The notes under the pieces are model-generated. The model saw only the letters and a list, made by a program, of their open reading frames with translations. It had not been told where the DNA came from and searched no databases. From Owenia fusiformis (Eukaryota > Annelida > Polychaeta > Sabellida > Oweniidae): 64,000 bases of DNA. Position 1 is the first letter of the stretch. Each line of letters opens with the position of its first letter. Below, one piece after another: positions 58,476 to 64,000 of the stretch. Location: the NCBI GenBank assembly GCA_903813345.2, contig CAIIXF020000011.1:26216166-26280165 (forward strand). Reading direction: 5' to 3'. The position numbers were made by a program, and so were the translations under genes.

Positions 58476-61188
58476 AGCTATTGTGCATGAATTGGATTTA
58501 AAAGAATGCTTTGAAATATCCAATATCCATAATGCACTGTAAAATAATGTTTCTGCTCAGTTGACCATAAACCTTGAATTAATGCATTGAAATTCTTTAA
58601 GATGATTGCCCGAGACAAACTTGGCATATATGAATATGTCATAATAGTATACTTTTTAAGTAAAGCGATTTCCTGAAATCAAACCACGGTAAGCATGCAA
58701 ATATTATACTATACTGTTGTTGGCATTAAGGTGACACATAAAATGATCATTCATCGTGGACAAAAACGGCATTAGTTTGTAAAGGTGTTTTTCACCGAGT
58801 CACCTCGTAGGCATCATTGACGGATTATGATTTGCATATCTATTGTCTATATAGCCAGGTAAGAATGAGATTCTCAATTCCCATATGCCACTAAGGTTAT
58901 AAATGTCCAACATGTTTGCATGTGTTTCGGAACAAAACCTGATTGGTTGTGATTGAACAAGATCAAATACGATGAATGGTTTCCGGCAATAGTTTGATGG
59001 GGTAATTGAACAAGACAAATCTACCTATTTCTCGTTAGTATTATGAATGACATTCGGACAAGATAAAAAACAATGGATGTTTTTGGGCAAAAGTTATATT
59101 GGAGGATCGAACGAGACAGAACTTAACTTTTTCTATTCTGAGGGCAGTTGTTGAATGGGGAAATTGAAATTGTATTTTGTAGCATAGTTAGATAGTGGAA
59201 TGATGTGATTAGAAATATGAATCCTATCATACATGAAAAAGAAAAACAGTTATTGATATTAATTTATGTAATGAAGAAAGTAAATGATGAACGGAGAGAA
59301 TAAGCATTCGAAATGTATTTTATTGGTTCATAAGAATTAGAGTCATGTATACAGATCATTTGCATATCAACCAAATTAATTGACACTATTTCGAACTTAT
59401 TTACTTTTATCTCTAAGTAGAAATTGAATTATCCTGTCACCTCATACATAATTCCAGCTAGAATGCTGCGACACAGCCGAGGATTAAAATGTCATATGAC
59501 ATGTTTTGAAATGCAAAACAGTATGCTAAAGGTAGAACAACAGATGCATTTGATATCAACAAATACGAAGCAGACTGACAAGAATCTAATGACCAGGGCA
59601 TTAAAACATAATCCAGATTTTTGAGATATGAATAATTTTGGCGAGGTTGGTATTTTAACAAAGGGACCATAATATACATTAATTCCCTCAGGGGAAACGT
59701 CCGATACTTCTCTGTCATCCTCATGTCAATTCTTAGACACAATAGCACACCGTAACAGCCATTTAGATGAAAATATTGCTTAATTGGCTACCTAGAATGA
59801 GCTATTTGCAGATGAAGAGAACATAAAAAGCAAATTGACTTCGCTATAACGAACTACTGCTGAAGATGTTGTTGCCAAAGGCCTGTTAATTTAAATTACT
59901 CAGTTACGCATTCCTTGGGTGGCAATAAAATGCGTTTGCAGATAACGATAAAATGCTATTATGGGCATATTTATAATATAATGATGTAAAGTATACATCG
60001 TCCTCAAAGTCATCATAAAATGAGGAAAAACTTGAAGATCACGTTAGAGTACTCAATATCTAATAACCTTACCACATCATATTGATATTGAAAAAACAGC
60101 GGGTGAAGTTTTTCAAATATCAATATTTCGCGAGGCTTTAATATGATTTTGTTAAATTAAGCCCAAACTTGGGGATCCTTGGTATTCTTTCACTCACCGG
60201 AAGAAAAAAATTTACCACCAATTTTCAAAATCGTCATTCCTTTTCCCACTTTTGGTGCTCTGAACGAAACACTTGGTAAAGATCAGGTACGTACAGTATT
60301 ATATCACGAATAAATACCGGGTGAAATATTGACTGTTTTCACAGTTTATACAAAGCGTGAATACGGTCATGTTCGAATAAACATTATTTGTCATATATCT
60401 TGTCATTATATTTTGTTTTGTTTGTTTCCTCGCCCAACAGCCATTTAATTACCTGGTTTAGATTAACATGAAATATAGTTTAGTCATACATACCCAAAAC
60501 AGACTAATAAATCAATTGTTATAGTAGAAGAGGAGTTCAACTTTCACTGAATTACGAAAATAGCGATGTAGGTCAAAATAGTTCCAACGTGAGCATGTTT
60601 ACTACGCGAGTGCCCGTCATCTCAGAATTGAGCAAATGGTAGCAAACGCGAGTTACGATAAATTGACGTTTATATCTCAAAAGTAACCAGACTGTCTAGA
60701 ATTCAGAATTTTCGAATTTCGTGTTGGTTTACGGTACTCACACCTCATATATTCCATCACGCTCTTGAATGGGTCAGGTTGACAGCGATAGTATTACTTT
60801 TAGACGATCTCTTCATTTTAACTTAATTGCTAGCAAAGTTGAAAAGCAGACATTTGAATGTCAGATTGTATTTGTTTTTCAAAGGAATAACAAGCATGGA
60901 AGAACATTGAAACACTTACCTATGACATTCTCAATGTCATTTGTCAAGTAATGATTATTAATTTATTTCTGAAGGAAAATGAGAAACTTAGATTAACCTT
61001 TTTGTATTTGAACGCGTCGATCCTCGGGGGGGGGGGCTGTGTCTGCAGGGGCAGCTTGTATTTCTTGTGCCAACATTTCATAGGTGTTGACGATTAATCT
61101 TGACTTCGAGTAGAAGATATAGACCAAGTGAAATCAGATTTCGATATTTGAAGATTTTATATTCACGGTGCATGTATTTTGAGCATTC
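58476..61188. other. Mostly gene-free region
   Basis: Apart from the repeat block at 59645-59757, the short frames (58800-59018, 59424-59748, 60769-60951) have no motifs. A run of 11 G is at 61026-61036. Confidence 0.35.
59645..59757 (-). repeat. Inverted copy of the 44.1-kb repeat block
   Basis: The minus strand carries GAATTGACATGAGGATGACA and AAGTATCGGACG as in 44062-44175. It accounts for the start of the minus-strand frame at 59458-59748. Confidence 0.55.
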
Positions 61189-61475
61189 TAAGCCCTGGAC
61201 TCAGTGCATTGTAGACTGGTTATCTTTCTAATTCCTCAAAGATGTTGTTTCAACATTCGAACGAGATATGTTGCATCAAGTGCTACGGTTTAGGAAACAA
61301 CGCCTTGGTTGATTGAATCAGCCACGATGCATCGAGACTTCAATTATTTCCACTCATTGCAAAATATAGTTTAAACAATATCACTTAATTGATACGAAAT
61401 GACTTAAAAGAATATATTTTCAAGATTTTGTTTTGCAAGGGATAATTTGTATCCTTGACAACCACTTAACACTTA

Positions 61476-62385
61476 GACGTGTCGCAAAAAGGTGGCGCAT
61501 TTGTTTTTTAAGGGTATCGCGTGAATGTAACTTTGATTCCCCGGATTATAAGATAATATTCTAATTAAAGTTATATATCATTTTAAAGCTGTTTTGATGA
61601 AGATTTCAGATCAACTACACTCCGTTCACATTTTTTGTGCGTTCGTTTTTAAAAAAGCGTTTTTTACCAAAACATCTGGCAAATATCCCATGTTGACACG
61701 TTACATTTTGAATTATTTTTCGTCTTTAAACGCTCATAACTCAAACAATATATGACTATTATACTTAATTTTTGTCTTGATAAAGGTAGATGGAAGTTTT
61801 ATTTCAAAGGATGAATTTTAGTAAGCGTCCCATATTGTGACGTCATAGAGTCTGAAAAATAGAATCTGTTGACAGCGACCTTTTTTGCTCATTTTTTGGT
61901 ACCTTCAACTTTTCAGGTGTACATTAAACAAAAAATACGAGATCAATTTTTAATAAATCATACATGATTATTTTGCTCCTAAACTTTAGTTTATTAATAA
62001 ATAGTTGATTTTGTTCACAGAAGTATGTGTTTTCTGTTGTATGTGGAAAAGTGGAGGACGAAATGTTTTCAAAATTCATTAAAATAGGGCTAATTTACGC
62101 CATTCGCCTATTTTCAAGCACAGCAACACATATATTTATTTCACCTAAAATATCAATTGATTCGTGTTTTATGATGCTCCTAGCCCATTAACAATATATA
62201 TATGATATCAGAGTTATTCGTCTAAAATGTTTTGAGATATAGAGGTGAATGTGGAGGACGAAAGGATTTTCATGTGTGTACATTTTTCTCAAAAACGTCA
62301 CATTCTATCATGTTAAAAGCGATGATCCTCTGGATTACGCCACAAAATGTGTAACAATGCGTGCGCGAGCTTTTTGCGACACGTC
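61476..62385. mobile_element. TTA-flanked MITE, 910 bp (Harbinger-like)
   Basis: It begins GACGTGTCGCAAAAAG and ends CTTTTTGCGACACGTC, with direct TTA repeats outside (61473-61475 and 62386-62388). The interior is AT-rich and non-coding; GTGGAGGACGAAA occurs twice (near 62051 and 62250). The 3-bp TTA duplication favours the PIF/Harbinger group. The duplication is confirmed by the uninterrupted paralogous copy at 50.9 kb. Confidence 0.8.
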
Positions 62386-62404
62386 TTACTATTTGACCTA
62401 TATA

Positions 62405-63522
62405 CAGGGTGGGCCAAAAAAACCAATACCCAACTTCAAATCAGGATAAAAATAGTTACATTCAATATGGTACATTGACTTACATATCATTTTAAAGGTT
62501 ATACAATTTCTAACAATTTGGTATATAACACTATGTCATGAAATCAATAGTAAAGTTTTATTATACTTATTTGGGAGGCCGGGTTGCTATTTAAGGTCTC
62601 CAGATTTGAGGGAGAAAATAGTTAATCTGCGGAATTATGTTAATTTTCTTTTTATAGAATATCATTCTTTTGTAAGGTGAATACATGCTTGGATATTGAT
62701 ATTTGCATCATTGTGTGACTAAATTTATTGTTAATGAATTTCATTGTTGTTGACTTTAATTTACACTTTATTTATTTAAACAATTTTAACAATTGCTCAA
62801 TATACCCCCATCCCCTCCCCTCTGCATCAACAATAAGCTTCAAGTGGTAGCGCAATCTATCAATAGCCGTATTGAGAGATTTCTGTTACAATTCTTTTCA
62901 GCACTTAAGGATTCTGTTTCACCTCATCAATGCTGTTTATTGGATGCTTTTGATTGTACCATTTCCTCGAGATGGCTCCATGTATGGTAATCAAACACAT
63001 TAGCATCGGGGCTGTTGGGTGGCCAAGCATCGAGATCCATCAAATTGACACCTTGTTTGCAAAGAAATGGCAATATCTTCTTTGATCTATGGATATGAGG
63101 CAATGTCTTGTTGGAAAATAAAATCCTTGTCACATATACGTTTATTGTCTTTTAACAGACCCCTTTTGAGTACTTATTGATAATAAACAACACTAAAATT
63201 CATAAACAAAAAGTTTAATCACACAATATGCAAATATACAAGCATGTATTCACCTAACAAAATGATATTCTATAAATAAAAAATTAACATTATTCCGTAG
63301 ATTTACTATTTTCTCCCTAAAATCTGGATACCTTAAATACCGACCCGGCCTCTCAAATAAGCATAATAAAACTTTAATATTGATTTCATGACATAGTGTT
63401 ATATACCATATTGTTCGAAAATGTATTACCTTTCAAATGATATATAAATCAATGTATCATAATGAACATAGCTATTTTCATTCTGATTTAAAGTTGGGTA
63501 TTGTTTTTTTTGGCCCACCCTG
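62405..63522 (-). mobile_element. DD37D mariner relic, copy 2
   Basis: It starts CAGGGTGGGCCAAAAAAACC and ends GGCCCACCCTG, with TA on each side. It is 1118 bp and has the opposite orientation to copy 1; its minus strand aligns with copy 1 along its whole length. It is inserted in the older repeat listed at 61189. Confidence 0.85.
62927..63133 (-). pseudogene. Transposase relic in mariner copy 2
   Basis: The open part reads LDAWPPNSPDANVFDYHTWS, carrying the third catalytic Asp. The second-Asp motif FQQDIASY survives in another frame, followed by a stop. Comparing the two copies gives a spacing of 37 residues between the second and third Asp, hence DD37D. The N-terminal half is deleted. Confidence 0.7.
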
Positions 63523-63742
63523 TATAAGCAGTTATTCCCTATAATTCTATTTATAGATCATCAACTATGAAATTGATCAACTTATCGGAGGGTGTATTAG
63601 AATAGTATATTTCAGTGCAGTTATATGAAATAGCGTGTTCTCATTAGCTGGAATCGGACATACATTGCCAGCTATGAGTGAAACATCCATAGTGAATAAG
63701 AAAATTTTAGAAGTGATAAAATGAGTAAACATACTTTCGTAC

Positions 63743-64000
63743 AGGGTGTCAAATAAATATGTTCTCTCCCACTTAATTTCAAGAGAATGAACTTTTGTGC
63801 ATAAAAGTGTATCTTGTTGAGCTAGTGATCTGAAACTTCTTGTGCAGTTCCTCTGTAAAGCTTATTTTGATGTGCAAAAGAACAAGTCAGATATCACGAA
63901 AAGAAAAAAGTTATGCAACATATTTATTTGGCACCTTGAACTGTGTATTGGAGGCTTGTCGGCATCTGGTCATAAGAAATCGACCCTCCAACACAGGGCC
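63743..64000. mobile_element. Left end of another mariner-like element (runs off window)
   Basis: TACAGGGTGTCAAATAAATA at about 63742 is a typical Tc1/mariner terminus beside a TA, and a second TATTTATTTGGCACC near 63920 resembles an inverted subterminal repeat. The other end, if present, lies beyond the window. Confidence 0.45.

Larger units (their letters stand above)
61189..63690 (+). repeat. Interspersed repeat split by two insertions
   Basis: Landmarks of the 50.9-kb repeat occur in order but interrupted: TAAGCCCTGGACTCAGTGCA at 61190, TTGACAACCACTTAACACTTA to 61475, ATTTGACCTA at 62391-62400, TAAGCAGTTATTCCCTAT from 63525, and GAAATAGCGTGTTCTCATTA at about 63626. The interruptions are the elements at 61476-62385 and 62405-63522. 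Confidence 0.7.

Noticed and set aside
1-64000. CRISPR arrays, bacterial operons, rRNA or phage genes
   Set aside because: None was seen. Gene structure, splice signals, bHLH genes and transposons all point to an animal nuclear genome.

Overview
This window looks like nuclear DNA from a marine invertebrate animal. It is AT-rich and gene-poor, its genes are intronless or interrupted, and it is packed with decayed DNA transposons and foldback elements. The best organism guess is a lophotrochozoan, probably a mollusc. That rests on two bHLH genes of the achaete-scute family, a secreted N-formylglutamate-amidohydrolase-like protein of a kind I associate with molluscs and other marine invertebrates, a PAN/apple-domain exon, and the repeat content. 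It is an inference, not a direct reading.

The four credible genes lie in the first 28.3 kb. A divergent achaete-scute-like bHLH gene is on the minus strand at 8708-9361. A secreted PAN/apple-domain protein (first exon or single-exon gene) starts at 11455 on the plus strand. A formylglutamate-amidohydrolase-like secreted enzyme is at 17160-18044 (+), with a frameshifted tandem relic at about 14625-15076. A clear ASCL1-type achaete-scute gene is at 27308-28303 (-). The two proneural genes share a strand and lie 18 kb apart, so this may be a small achaete-scute cluster. Each has an E-box CAGGTG 150-210 bp upstream of its ATG and a candidate Hairy/HES site about 240-310 bp upstream, as expected for proneural autoregulation and Notch-HES repression.

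From 28.5 kb to the right end I find no convincing protein-coding gene except transposase relics. The region holds many non-autonomous DNA elements. They include a TTA-flanked Harbinger-like MITE (39306-39796), TA-flanked foldbacks (36781-37032 and others), a 45-bp minisatellite (45658-45882), a perfect 25-bp-arm hairpin (45931-45995), and two inverted copies of an about 0.8-kb element at 47885-49615 whose GTTC/GTCC steps recur every 10.5 bp, the helical repeat of DNA. Two DD37D mariner relics sit at 55.9 and 62.4 kb.

Two nested insertions can be reconstructed. A maT-like mariner (18469-19576) sits inside the 3' UTR of a LINE remnant. At 61.2-63.7 kb an older repeat is split by a TTA-flanked MITE and then a TA-flanked mariner, and a paralogous copy of that repeat at 50.9-51.3 kb shows the sequence without either insertion. 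ORFs elsewhere are short, AT-driven and mostly lack an ATG; I treat them as chance.
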